From Plazaster borealis (lineage: Eukaryota > Echinodermata > Asteroidea > Forcipulatida > Labidiasteridae), in contig CM037459.1 of assembly GCA_021014325.1 (NCBI GenBank), positions 18,254,501 to 18,318,500 on the forward strand: a stretch of 64,000 nucleotides of DNA, given 5' to 3'. The notes beneath the pieces were generated by a model. That model was not told the origin of the DNA, searched no databases, and saw only the letters and a list, made by a program, of their open reading frames with translations. Within the stretch, counting starts at the first letter, position 1. The number at the start of each line of letters is the position of its first letter. Shown here piece by piece: positions 44,910-56,330 of the stretch. The position numbers and the translations under genes are program-made.

Positions 44910-46240
44910 TGTTTTATATTTTTTTATATTTGTTTTATTTTTTAGAACAAAAAACAAAACATATAAGCAACGAAAGAGAAATATAGAATACAAAGACAAT
45001 TATACAATGAATAATCTAAGACATGTTACAAGCTAAGTGTATGTGGAGTTAAATAAATGAGTTTTCAGCAAGTTTTTAAACAATGGAAGAGAACTACAGC
45101 ATCTAATGTTATTAGGTAAAGTGTTCCAAAGATTAGGAGCACAAGCAGAAAAGGCACGATCGCCATATGATGAGGAAGTTCTAGGAATAGTTAAAAGGGT
45201 CTTAGCAGAAGAACAAAGAGTGCGAGAAGGGGCGTAAGGTACAAGAAGATTTGCAGTGTAAGATGGAGTTAAGCCAATCTGAGATTTAAATGTAATTAGT
45301 AAAATTTTGAATTGAATTCGTTGTCGAATGGGAAGCCAGTGAAGTTCCTGCAATATAGGTGTAATATGATCATGTTTTTTAGTTTTTGTTAAAACAAGAG
45401 CGGCAGCATTTTGTACAAGTTGTAGTTTGTGGAGCTGGTGTTCAGTAACTCTGTATAATAATGAATTACCATTGTCAAGGCGAGAAGTGACCAAAGAATG
45501 GATGATGGTAGCAGCAGTTTTATGTGATAAGGTTTTTCGAATGGTATTTACAGTTCTTAAGTAATAATATGTTGATTGACAAATCCTACTGACATGTTTA
45601 TCCATGGATAGTGTGTTATCAAAAATAATTCCCAAATTACAAGCACAAGGTGAGGCAAGAATAGAGGCACTGTCAACATGGATGTTATGATCAATGATTT
45701 TTTGTCGCTGATGTTTGGAAGTTATAATGAGAAATTCTGTTTTGTCATCATTTAGTTTTAGCTTGTTTATGGTCATCCAGGACTTAATCTCTGATATACA
45801 GGCTTCGGCACACTGGCGAGCCGATTCCTCACTGTTAGGTTTGTTCAAATCAAATGGCAAATAGAGTTGCGTGTCATCCGCATACGCATGTACCCGTAAG
45901 CCATGTTTACGTGCAATATTAGCAATTGGGCTAGCATAGATTGTAAAAAGCAACGGCCCCAGAACCGATCCTTGGGGCACGCCGTAAGGGAGAGGATCAA
46001 AGTCAGACAGGATACCAGCAATGTTCACTGACTGGGTCCTGTTACTGAAATATGATTGTAGCCACTTCAGAGCCGAGCCCTTGACACCAATTGATGCAAG
46101 GCGAGTATAAAGTATGTCATGATCAATGGTGTCAAAGGCTGCAGAAAGATCAAGAAGAATAAGAAATACACCAAATTTACCAAATTTATTATCCAGTTCA
46201 CATAAAATATCATTTTGCACCCTCAGTAAAGCTGTTTCTT
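44910..46240 (-). mobile_element. CR1-like LINE, 5'-truncated, reverse transcriptase frame open
   Basis: The frame 46220-45033 (395 codons) is uninterrupted. It covers most of the reverse transcriptase and the C-terminal region of a non-LTR retrotransposon. Motifs in order: LLDLSAAFDTIDHD (block A with catalytic Asp), GVPQGSVLGPLLF (block B), HAYADDTQLYLPF (block C, YADD), LKLNDDKTEFL, then LQELHWLPIRQRIQFKIL and SYGDRAFSACAPNLWN near the C-terminus. Codons before the ATG continue the homology (ETALLRVQ), and two stops lie just upstream, so the ATG is an accident of truncation. The 3' tail runs to an AAATATAAAAAAATATAAAA-like end near 44910. The endonuclease domain is missing. Confidence 0.93.
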
Positions 46241-46369
46241 ATTACTTATTCTTTTAAGGACTTCTCCCCTCCATCAGTGGCTTTTAAAAAAGGTTTCTGT
46301 GACATTTTATCAATTCCTCGGTGTTTTACGATCTGGAATTGTTCACAAAACTGTCCCTAGTTGTGCATT

Positions 46370-46470
46370 TTAGGAGATGTGGCATTTACACGTTTACACA
46401 AGTTGACTCCCAAACTGGTTGAATGTGGCAGCTGTCTGCATGTGACGTTGGTGCAAGGTGTCAGTGACAC
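46370..46470. mobile_element. family J repeat fragment, copy 4
   Basis: TTGTGCATTTTAGGAGATG, AAGTTGACTCCCAAACTGG, TGGCAGCTGTCTGCATGTGACG: the right part of family J. Confidence 0.5.
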
Positions 46471-46779
46471 GAGATTATTTTATGCCCTGCCCATACCATG
46501 ACAGCAAATTGCCCATCAACGGCACTAATCCGGTTTAGGCCAAGTCATGAACAAGTGGGTTTCCAGATATTGCCACCACAAAGAAGTACACTGCTGGTCA
46601 CAAATGATAGCAGCTTTTTAACATTTTATGAAATCAGGTTTTTTTATTGGTCAATGCATGGGATGGGGGCTGGGGGGGGGGGCACAACAAACTGGTTGGT
46701 GACAAAGTTGTTGAACAAATGCATTTTCAAAATCTGTCTTGTAGTTCTTTTTACAAAATTAAATGTGCTCATAATGATA

Positions 46780-46990
46780 AGAAGAATAATAATACAAGCA
46801 TTTATAAAGCGTATTTTTCCAATGGTTGCAATGCACTGAGGTCAGTAATTCTAGAGGGGAAAAATTGTATTGAACAGGAACCTTAAGATAAAAATAGGTA
46901 TGTCCTGAGTTTACATTTCAATTGATGAACAGAGATACAAGTACGAATGTTGAGAGGTAGCGAGTTCCAGCATCAGTATAAAGTTAGAAA
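46780..46990 (-). mobile_element. CR1-like LINE 3' end fragment
   Basis: On the minus strand the frame from 46969 to the stop at 46886-46884 reads WNSLPLNIRTCISVHQLK and then CKLRTYLFLS, the standard C-terminus of CR1-type reverse transcriptases. A 3' tail TACGCTTTATAAATGCTTG followed by (TATTAT)n ends near 46780. Confidence 0.8.
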
Positions 46991-47233
46991 CATGACAAAT
47001 GGACAAATTGATATAATAATTAAAGACTCAATTACTTTTACCTATGCTTTTATCAAATTTAATTATTCCTTGAAAATAGTACACCCAACTTGCAAAATGG
47101 AAGGTTTCAGGCGGCAGAGGAAATTGTACCATATCTGCATCCCCTGTTGGCCTATCCTGTTGCTAAGTCAACACACAATATTGGTTGCATGCTGCATTTC
47201 ATAGTTTAAATGTGGACAATCTTAATGAGACCT

Positions 47234-47382
47234 GGGGTCGATTTCACAAAGCACTAAGATTCATCTTAAGATGAGTTATCAGTATTACCATAGTGATTTG
47301 TATTGTGACATCACTCTTTGCTAAGCAACTGCGATGTATTTGCAGTTACGATCAATCTTAACTCTTTGTGAAATCGAGCCCT
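47234..47382. mobile_element. family D MITE copy 3
   Basis: GGGTCGATTTCACAAAGCACT at the left and AACTCTTTGTGAAATCGAGCCC at the right. The interior CATCACTCTTTGCTAAGCAA matches copy 2. Confidence 0.82.
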
Positions 47383-47564
47383 GAGTCTTTACAAAACAGA
47401 CTTAAAAGGAAAGTCTTAAATTTTCCCAAGCAAGTCCAAACACTCTCTCATTTCACTTTCCTTTTGCTTCTCAACCAAGCTGTGTAATGAGGGTGTGGCA
47501 TAAGTTAGTCGATCCTTTTGTTTTTCTTTATTAATTAAGGAGGAATTACATAATACAAGATTGG

Positions 47565-48080
47565 TCAGTCATTGCATTACACATACTTGTGTGAATCTGC
47601 TGCATACCCAAAGGTTTTGTTAATTTCTGGGCCCAATTTCATAGAGCTGCTTAAGCAGAAAATATTGCTTGAACATTTGTCTGCTTAGCAAAAAATACCC
47701 AGGATACCAGTAACAGATTGTTCATGTGACATGGTATTTTGGCTTGTAAAATTATTCTGGCAAGCATAATTTGCTTAGCTACTTTTTGTGATTAAGCAGC
47801 TCTATGAAATCGGGCCCTGGTCTAAAGCTGGAATACATTTGTGTGTGATCTTATCAAAAATCACCCACTTCATCATTCAAAGGCATTTCTTATGACATAA
47901 CTTTTAATTCTGAGAACACCTTTGAAGATTGTAACGTAAAAGCCAAGTCTAATTATTAAATTTGTCTTGCATAAATTATCAAAGAAAAAACTAGCTCAAT
48001 GCAATTCCTATTGTTTTGTGGTAATCAGTGGAGCCAGTTTGCGTGAAGTGGTCGTGGCTTACAGTAGAATTACTCGAACA
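47565..48080 (+). repeat. dispersed repeat M, copy 1 (MITE-filled)
   Basis: Aligns with 50400-50740. Shared blocks: CCAAAGGTTT, AAAGGCATTTCTTATGACA, TAAGAGCCAAGTTC-like, GTCTTGCATAAAT..TCAAAGAAAAACTAGCT and GAGCCAGTTTG.GTGAAGTGG. It is interrupted by the family B MITE at 47629-47817, which copy 2 lacks. Confidence 0.75.
47629..47817. mobile_element. foldback MITE, family B copy 3
   Basis: GGGCCCAATTTCATAGAGCTG / CAGCTCTATGAAATCGGGCCC ends. The arms continue with CTTAAGCAGAAAATATTGCT on the left and TTAGCTACTTTTTGTGATTAAG on the right. About 189 bp. Confidence 0.9.
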
Positions 48081-48760
48081 GGACATACATGCCTTCATTG
48101 ATCGTCGCTCATTCGCGACGGCCAGTGACTTCGTTCTTCGGTAAGTTTCGTCAAAAATGTGAACGGTTTAGGTTTTATTTTAAGCCAAAATTAGACATGT
48201 AGAATTACCCTGGACGAAATAAAGGAACTACTTTGCAGTATAAATGTAAGATTTCACATTGTAATCATCACAATGAACTCAATCGAAATCAGATAAGGCG
48301 CACTGGACGATAAGATGCAGTGACTTTTTTGTACCTTCGAAAGTCAGATAAGACGCGTCTTATCCGCAGGAAGTTACGTTACACCATTGAGTATCTCACC
48401 GTGGCTTCAGGCAGGACTTGGAGGAGGTGAAGGGACCTTTCCTCTACATCTGACCCTATCCCTCACATGTCCCACTTCTTCACCCACTTTCTGTTCTTCA
48501 ATTTAATATGCCACTGACATCCACAGGATCCATGACTATAATTATCAAGACATCCAGCTTCATTTCTCATGCAGTGTGTCAACCTCTCCATGTCATCTTC
48601 AAGTGTTTATACTCCGCCATGGATTATTGGTTGTCCATTTCGAGTCTCAGGCAATAACACAGCTTGTACTGACATATAATCAAAAATTAATTAGGAGTAC
48701 AAAATTGGATTTCAACTGTGTACTGTAAAGTCTTGTTCACCCTCAACATAAACATAAATG
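48081..48760. other. no gene recognised
   Basis: A good donor-like CG|GTAAGT occurs at 48140, but no exon could be supported around it. The rest is featureless to me. Confidence 0.45.
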
Positions 48761-49651
48761 TAAAATTGCTTTTATTGCATTAATTTTTTAGAAGCTGTTC
48801 GCCCAATTTGAAAAGGTTGTTAATTTACTATCGCGAGTCTTGACTGCAAAACCACCATTTACCAAAGCCTCAAATCCAAGGCATAGACAGTCATTCCATA
48901 CAACAGAAAAATATTGCTTCCAGAAATAAATTGCCGAGCAGTAATTAAGTTAAGAGCCAGCTACAAAATAGGAATCAAATTGCATCCCGTGTCCATTGAG
49001 CAGATCTTTCCCGAGTTCAGCTGATTTATTTGTAATAAACCATGAGGGAAACTGACTTAGCTAAATTTTAATTAATTTGGGGTTGAACAAAGAAAAATTG
49101 ACTAGAGCGGGACTTGAACCTGTGACCTATGGATTAATGTGCCAGCGCACTACCAACTAAGCTATCTAGCCCTAATGTTGGCGGTCTCCCTATTTGGTCA
49201 ATATCTAAAATTGCTTTTATTGCATTAATTTTTTAGAAGCTGTTCGCCCAATTTGAAAAGGTTGTTAATTTACTATCGCGAGTCTTGACTGCAAAACCAC
49301 CATTTACCAAAGCCTCAAATCCAAGGCATAGACAGTCATTCCATACAACAGAAAAATATTGCTTCCAGAAACAAATTGCCGAGCAGTAATTAAGTTAAGA
49401 GCCAGCTACAAAATAGGAATCAAATTGCATCCCGTGTCCATTGAGCAGATCTTTCCCGAGTTCAGCTGATTTATTTGTAATAAACCATGAGGGAAACTGA
49501 CTTAGCTAAATTTTAATTAATTTGGGGTTGAACAAAGAAAAATTGACTAGAGCGGGACTTGAACCTGTGACCTATGGATTAATGTGCCAGCGCACTACCA
49601 ACTAAGCTATCTAGCCCTAATGTTGGCGGTCTCCCTATTTGGTCAATATCT
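48761..49651. repeat. recent 445-bp tandem duplication carrying an S5 SINE head
   Basis: Unit 1 starts TAAAATTGCTTTTATTGCAT at 48761. Unit 2 starts with the same bases at 49206, exactly 445 bp on. Reading through both, I saw only isolated differences (for example AGAAATAAATTG against AGAAACAAATTG). The distal 150 bp of each is an S5 tRNA-like unit (GGGACTTGAACCTGTGACC; ACTAAGCTATCTAGCCCTAA). Confidence 0.95.
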
Positions 49652-50164
49652 TTGTTTGGGGGCGCCAGTCAAACTGTAAATGCCGTATAACCAGGGATCA
49701 CACCAAAGTTTACGATACCACCTGATCAGTTGAATACAGTGTTAACTCGTTGAGAAAACAGCAACAAACTGCCAAAGTATTTTCATCAAGAACATCGAAC
49801 CTATCCATATTTAGCAAGGTGGCGCAGGTACCAACCGCATCTCCAGCCGCAGCATTCACAAACGGACACCACAGAAATTTGAATCTCCAAAACTCGCTTG
49901 AAGTGAATTTTGGAGATTTGTCAACATACTTTTATTGACTTCTAATCAACAGGGGCATTGTAGACAAAATAATTTTTGCGGGATGCTTACCAACATTACC
50001 ATCTTTATAGCAAGTAAGCTTTCGGATACAAATGAAACAATTGATTATTTTATTTTTTCCGGGGTCATTACAAAAGTATGACCCTTCTCTTTGCCTAACA
50101 CAAGTTGATATAAAGAGCGTACTCACTCTCAGTTTTCCCAAGCCGATTTTGATCCAATCGCATC

Positions 50165-50325
50165 ATCACCTTGCTTAGCAAATGTCTTGCTAAGCAAATG
50201 TCTTGCTAAGCAAGGAAATGAGTGGCTGACCAGTCCCATCAATGTAAACTTTAAGGAATGTTGGCTGGTGCCCTGTTTCTGCTGAGCATAATTGTCTATG
50301 CTTAGCAAGTTTTGAGCCCAGGTAT
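50165..50325. mobile_element. family B MITE fragment
   Basis: TTGCTTAGCAAATGTCTTGC is followed by direct repeats of CTTGCTAAGCAAATGT. Then GGCTGGTGCCCTGTTTCTG, CTGAGCATAATTGTCTATGC and TTAGCAAGTTTTGAGCCCAGG. Both ends are eroded. Confidence 0.5.
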
Positions 50326-50399
50326 CTTCAAAAATCTTTGAAGAAGTATTCCCATTCAGTAGGCATAAGCTTCATTTTTGGTACCCAACAATCTGCAAT

Positions 50400-50740
50400 C
50401 AGGTCATTGCGTCACACGCATGCGTATCTACTGCACAGCAGACATCCAAAGGTTTCGCTACTTCTGGCTCCAAAGCTCGCATACATTGTGTGTAATCTTA
50501 CCCCCCCAAAAGTCACCCCTTAAAGCCATTTCATCGTTCAAGAGCATTTCTTATGACAGAAACGTTTCATTCTTCTAAGACCTTAATCTTTGAAGAAAGT
50601 ATGTAAGAGCCAAGTTCAAATATTAAACAAGTCTTGCATAAATCTTCAAAGAAAAACTAGCTTAATGCAACCTCCTTTGGGCTTCTGGTAATCAGTTGAG
50701 CCAGTTTGTGTGAAGTGGGCGTGGCCAACAATGGAATTAC
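50400..50740 (+). repeat. dispersed repeat M, copy 2 (MITE-empty)
   Basis: Homologous to 47565-48080, but CTTCTGGCTCCAAAGCTCG runs straight through at 50461-50479, where copy 1 has the family B insertion. Confidence 0.75.
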
Positions 50741-50887
50741 CTTACACTTACATACATACAACTGTACATACATAAAATGTTTGATATACCGCCATTTCAT
50801 CAAGATCACAGCGGTTTGTGATGATATACAGCAAAATACATGGCAAACTACGATACAAAATTGCAAAATATGAAAACAAACAAACAA

Positions 50888-51118
50888 TCATTGTGGGTGT
50901 AGGTGTGACTTCAGATGCTTCTTGAAAATGTGAATTGAATCTGCAGAGCGCAGAATAGGAGGGAGACTATTCCAAATTTTAGGGGCAACAAAAGAGAAGG
51001 TTTTTTCAGCAGCTGATGCAAGAGATCTGTGATGAATTTTGTGTTCCGCAAGCCGGGTACTCCAAAACAAATTGCCCTCAAAAGATAATTTGTACACCTG
51101 GTAACCCTTCACATTTCA
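50888..51118 (-). mobile_element. CR1-like LINE reverse-transcriptase C-terminal fragment
   Basis: The minus-strand frame reads LAEHKIHHRSLASAAEKTFS, then FVAPKIWNSLPPILRSADSI and FKKHLKSHLHPQ, the WNSLP...F..LK.HL signature of CR1-type C-termini. Both ends are truncated. Confidence 0.8.
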
Positions 51119-51994
51119 AGTTGGTCTTAATAAATGTAATACACCTAGGAATCTCTGGTAGGGAATATATTAAATTTGAAATTCAAATCCAATAACAATT
51201 GTCAAATACACCGTAACAACCTACAATCAAAAGGTACATGATCAAAAGGTGGCATTTCAAAGCATTTTCCTGTAGTGCTAAACCTGTCCCAGAACAATTC
51301 AGAGACAGGTGTTTGTCACCTGCTGGGGCTTCAATAATTTGACAACCGTCAAAGGTGAGTGCGGAATCAACTAAAATATTGAAAGTTTGACAAGAGTTTA
51401 GGAATGATTTAACGATTTGCTTGAAAGCGAAACGATAACACAGAGATTTGCTGTGCCGCCATGTGTTCAATCTCTTTGATGAAGGTATGGTTCTTTGAAG
51501 AAACCGAGGCCTACTCAATATTTCAGACAGCGTGTTCCGTTTGTCATCAGGAGAATGCAGGATTCCAATTGGGATTGAAGCTTCACTACAGCTTATTTTT
51601 ACATTCTCATGTGACGTTGTGCGGCTTTACTTATTTGAACTTTTTAATGGTTTTTACAGTTCGTCGGGTGACAAGCAGAAGTGCATAAGGCTCTACAACC
51701 TTCTTCTAGACACACAAAATACTTTTTGTTTCAGTAATAGAAGTTCACAAGCAATCAAAATGCTCCTAAAAAAAATTGGCACTACAGCTACATTTTGATA
51801 TTTTTTTTAAAGCAAGCACTTTTTAAAAGTTTCCTACAATATATGCACTCACAAACAAATAAACAAATTGCACAAAAAGGGACATGTCAAAAACATGGAA
51901 AACAGGACTAGAGCTACAATTGAACCATAAACCTCCACTTTGTGATAAACTTATTCATTGTACTTGAGGTTAATCGCAATCCTTTTTTCTAATT
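51119..51994. other. no gene recognised
   Basis: The short frames on both strands show no family resemblance, and no repeat was assigned. Confidence 0.45.
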
Positions 51995-53162
51995 AGCTGT
52001 TTTGTAGCGCAGCGTAGCGAAACAGCTCTTGTTTTCGTTAAAGTTTTTTTATTATTTTTTTTATTTGTCTGTTTCAGTAAAAAAAGCCATTGAGATAATG
52101 CACGGTGCGTCTAAGCGGCCTTTTGCATAGTTCCTAAAGAGCAATTGCAATGAAACTTTCAGTGATGAAAGGCATTGGTGCAAGGAAGTGTCTAAAAGAA
52201 ATTCGTCATGATGACGTCATCACCTGTCACGTGACGTCATCTTAAAGGTTTCTATTTTAAATATTTGAAAATCCGTATCAAATCGGCCACAAGAGACCGT
52301 AGGTTTCTGTTTGCGGGATTGGGTAGGGATAAATTAGGTCTTCATTTTATTCCGTGTGCGTGACCTCACATGACCTCTACTTCCGGTCGAAACCGGAAGT
52401 GCCTCGTAATTCAAAAGTGGCAAAACTTATGAACTTGCTTTTAACGATGTTAGTGTCTGGCATGGGTGGGCAATTAAAAAAAAGTACCGATGACATCACG
52501 ATACACAAGAGCGCCCTCTAGCGGCAGGTTGAAAACTGTTCAAAATGGACTTTTTGAAGATGTGTTTGGTGAAGTTTTGTGCAATCACTTCAAAATTTAC
52601 ACACATGTTGATCGTTAGGCAGCCGTCATATGTGTGAAGTTTCAGATCAATGACGTCATCGAAGGTCACGTGACGCGGCATTAAAGGTGCACTTTTGGAA
52701 GTCGTATATCTCCCGAAGTATTAGTGCGATCATGTTGAAACTTGGCAAGTTGTTAGATAATGGCAAGTTCCTGTTAAACTGATAATGACGTCATGATGAC
52801 GTCATCACACGATTTGTTATGATTTTTTCATTTTTTGCCCCTTTAAGTCAGAAATTGCTTACGGAACATGCTTTGATCCAAATTCTTTTTTAAACAGGCT
52901 TGATATGTCATTACTGATTCGAAAAATATTTCATGTCATCATGACGTCATCATTTCTCAGGTTATGTTATCTTAAAGGTACAGTTTTACAAGATATATAG
53001 ACAATAACTTCGATCTAAATTCAAAGGCATTAGATATTGTATTATTAAGTTGATTATGTACACACTACAAGACTTTCATATTCACTTGATCATATTCACT
53101 TAATTTGAAAAAAATATAAACGAAACAGCTGTGCATTTGTTCACAAATGCAATTGTGTCTAG
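51995..53162 (+). mobile_element. Helitron-like non-autonomous element with TGACGTCA repeats
   Basis: The 3' end fits a Helitron terminus: an 8-bp stem hairpin GCATTTGT-TC-ACAAATGC (53133-53150), eight bases, then CTAG (53159-53162) followed by T. Near the 5' end is a hairpin AGCTGTTTTGTAGCGC / GCGTAGCGAAACAGCT (51995-52026). The true 5' TC start is not resolved. Six TGACGTCA sites (52212, 52232, 52651, 52786, 52797, 52942) occur inside. Some lie near GTCACGTGACG and TTAAAGGT blocks, suggesting diverged internal repeats. No Rep/helicase frame. Confidence 0.55.
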
Positions 53163-53670
53163 TTCATAATTATATCTTACTAAATTAAAAAGGGAAGTGA
53201 TTTTCAGCCTTTGTTTATTGAATCTACTTTTAAGTACAATCTTTTTAGTCAGCAGAATAAAAAGATTTAATAGTAGGTCAGGCTGATTGGGGTAACTACT
53301 GTTACATTTGTGTTTCTAGAATAACCCCAAAGACATGTTTTCCCATGCAGAATTTAACTTCCTATATTGACTTTATGAATGGAAGTAAATCAATCAAACT
53401 TTCATAGGGGTTTTTTTTAAACACAATTTTGCACATTAATTGCTTTACGCCCCTTTTTCCCAGTCACCCTTTCAAAACCTCCTTCCCCCAGGCACACGAC
53501 AAGTTCTTAATCACATTTTTAGATTAACTGCATATTGTACTCTTAGTTTTCCTATATTTTCAGTCAGTAATTTTTCCCACCTTTTTTTTTCAAGTGCTTT
53601 GGAGCTTATTTTTAAGAATTTTGGTGTGATATCAGTGTTAATATTAGGCAGATGCAGGATTCTGGAGTAG
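53163..53670. other. no gene recognised
   Basis: T-rich AT sequence, nothing assigned. Confidence 0.5.
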
Positions 53671-54740
53671 CCCAGGCGAGATGAAGTTCATGACTTTATG
53701 AACTTTCAAGAACGTTCATGATCAGTCCATGAACATTCATCAACAGTTCATAACATGTTCATCACAGCAGTTCATGAACCAAGTTCATGAACTGTTCATC
53801 CATCAATTAATGAACATTTGGTGGACTTTTATGAACTTTATGAATTTTCATGAAAGTCCATCTAAACTTTTTTTTCAGTTTATGAACTTTAATGAACAAT
53901 CATAACTCAACTGCAGATCAACAGGTTCTTGAACTAACCATGAATGTTTGATGAACGTTCATGGTTTACAATGATCGGAACGCCACAGGTTCATGAACAC
54001 TTTTTTTAAATGAAGAACAGTGATGAACATTCATGAACTTCATGGCCTCATTACATATTCATAATGTAAAAAAATAGAAATTACATTGAACTAATTCCAA
54101 GGTTTTTATGTATAAAAATGGGTAATTCATATGATTGCCAAAACTTGGGTTTAAATTTGATGGCCAAAAAATATAAGGTTTTAATTGCTTTTTATTATTT
54201 AACTGTGAGAGGTAAAATAAAAAATAAAAATAAAAAAATGGATCATTTCTGTCATGACTAAAAAGGAATTCGAACAGGGGCACTTAAATAGGAAACCTGG
54301 TGTTACTATATGTTGTATAGCAAAGCCGTATTGTTGTGTGCATATAGTATAATAGTTGATAAGGTATTCATACTTGAAGGAAAATGTACAAAATATGATG
54401 AAATGTAATGGTTATTAATATTGATATCAATAATATTGAGCCGTAACCATTAAGTGAATTAATTATAAGTTAAAAACTGCCTGCCACTGGGCAGAATCAA
54501 GAAAATGTCATTTGATTTTTTCATCATACTGTTCATGAATGAAATGTTCATGAAAAGTTCATGAATGAAATGTTCATGAAAATTCATCAACCAACTGTCT
54601 CATTTGTTGTTCAAGAACGTTCATGAACTGTTCATAAACATCATGAAGAACTTTGATAGCCAGTTCATGAACTGATGTCAATGAACAACTACGAACTATT
54701 CATGAATATTCATGAACAATTCATGATCATCTCGCCTGGG
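53671..54740. mobile_element. 1.07 kb TIR element with TTCATGAAC subterminal arrays
   Basis: Perfect 14-bp ends: CCCAGGCGAGATGA at 53671 and TCATCTCGCCTGGG at 54740. Behind each end are dense arrays of the palindrome-based motif GTTCATGAAC and variants (about 53683-54045 and 54528-54728). The middle 480 bp is AT-rich without the motif. No transposase frame. No obvious target duplication in the flanks (GGAGTAG / AGGGCTT). Confidence 0.75.
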
Positions 54741-55955
54741 AGGGCTTAATTCGGCACAGAGTGAAGCACTGGACAACAGCAGTATTGAGTGATGGAAGCA
54801 ATGTGAAAGCTGACACATTTTGCTGACAAAATTCTTTAAAGCTCATAAACCTGTAACTAAACTAAACCTTATCGAAAGGGCTTTAAAAGAAATCTAGCCG
54901 TGCCATTTACTGTATTTTCTTTAGGCAGAGCGCAGTGTTCCTCTTTGTGTGAGGTTTGTTTTGTTTTTCACTCAAGCACAGACCACGTTTCATTTTCACG
55001 CAAATATAAAGAGCTCTGTGAGGCTTTGCAAATTGAAGTTAGCAGCCTGAGGTGTTTGTTCGTGCAAACAAAAAAGTGTATAGAGATGTCCTATATATAC
55101 TTCAACCCATGCAGTGTCGCCCTCTAACAAGCGTATCTGTTCATGTTGCGCATCCGTCATTTCTTTGGTCAAATTAGATAAATTGAGTCAATTACATTTT
55201 TATATAGTTCTGACCTAACATGGGATCCAAACTCAATTGGTTTTTTTTATATGACCCTCTTTAAAATAACAATGAAGCCATGCCAGACATGTGGCAGAGA
55301 GAGCCCCTCACCCCAAATGTTTCTAACACACTCTTTCCCTCTTGTACAGAAGTACCCCCACCCACCCCCCCCCAAAAAAAAAAAAATAAATAAATAAAAT
55401 AAAATAAATAAAATAAAAAAAATCAAAAGAATTACGGAGATTCCCAGAACACAATGAAAACACAAAAGAGGAGAGGGGGTACACCATGCTACATAAGGAT
55501 CAAACTGCCATCTCATGCTTTCGCTCGTTCCCACCAGTCTTTTCCAAGACCGCTGGGATGGGCTAATGAGCTTCAACAAATTCTGGTACAGAATGTAGTG
55601 ATGTATGATGGGAACGACTGTAATGCTGATCGGTGCAATGCGCAGTCCTTTGTACATGTACATACGATATGACAATGCATGGAGGCTCCTTGGATAATGT
55701 CAACAATCTTTTTAAACCAAAGTTGCAAGAAGAATGTTGCTATTTTAGTACAAGGCAAAGAATGAAAATATGATTATTTGCAATGGATTTAAAAAATAGA
55801 GCTACATTACTACTGATAGTCGAATCTTTTGTAAACAGGAAGAGCTGACCATGGGTTATTAGGTCAGGAGGAATGGTCCAATGCGCATGTGCCTACGTTA
55901 GCCCATCAGCGCCTCTGGATGAGGCACTTGGACCAAGTAAATCTCATGCTATGTG
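54741..55955. other. no gene recognised; C/A-rich tract
   Basis: 55357-55425 is a C run followed by A/AAAT repeats, perhaps a poly-A tail remnant. The 142-codon minus-strand frame across it is low-complexity. Confidence 0.5.
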
Positions 55956-56330
55956 TTAAAGGCACTGAACACGTTTGGTAATTGTCAAAGACCAGTGTTC
56001 TCACTTGGTGTGTTCCAACATATGCATAAAATAACAAGCCTGTGAAAATTTGGGCTCAATTGGTCAAGGGAAGTTGTAAGAAAATGATGAAAGAAAAAAC
56101 ACCCTTGTTGTACAAATTTGTGTGCTTTCAGATAAGAATAAAAACTTCTTGCAAGAAGTTTTTATTATTTTAGTGAGAAATTACCTCTTTCTCAAAAACT
56201 ACGATACTTCAGAGGGAGTCGTTTCTCACAATGTTTTATACCATCAACAGCTCTCCGTTGCTTGTTACCAAGTAAGTTTTTATGCTAATATTTGTTTTGA
56301 GTGATTACCAAACGTGTACGATACCTTTAA
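55956..56330 (+). mobile_element. TTAA MITE, family A copy 6 (centre type 1)
   Basis: TTAAAGGCACTGAACACG at the left and CGTGTACGATACCTTTAA at the right. The 30-bp perfect palindrome is at 56137-56166, around CTTCTTGCAAGAAG. One of the least diverged copies. Confidence 0.92.

Noticed and set aside
48100..48141. Possible 5' exon ending in CG|GTAAGT on the plus strand
   Set aside because: One good donor motif is not enough; no coding frame, promoter element or downstream acceptor could be tied to it.
56122..56304. Recurring 60-codon frame found also near 2041 and 62230
   Set aside because: It is the same stretch of the family A MITE in each copy and runs through the central palindrome; not conserved as protein beyond the DNA repeat.
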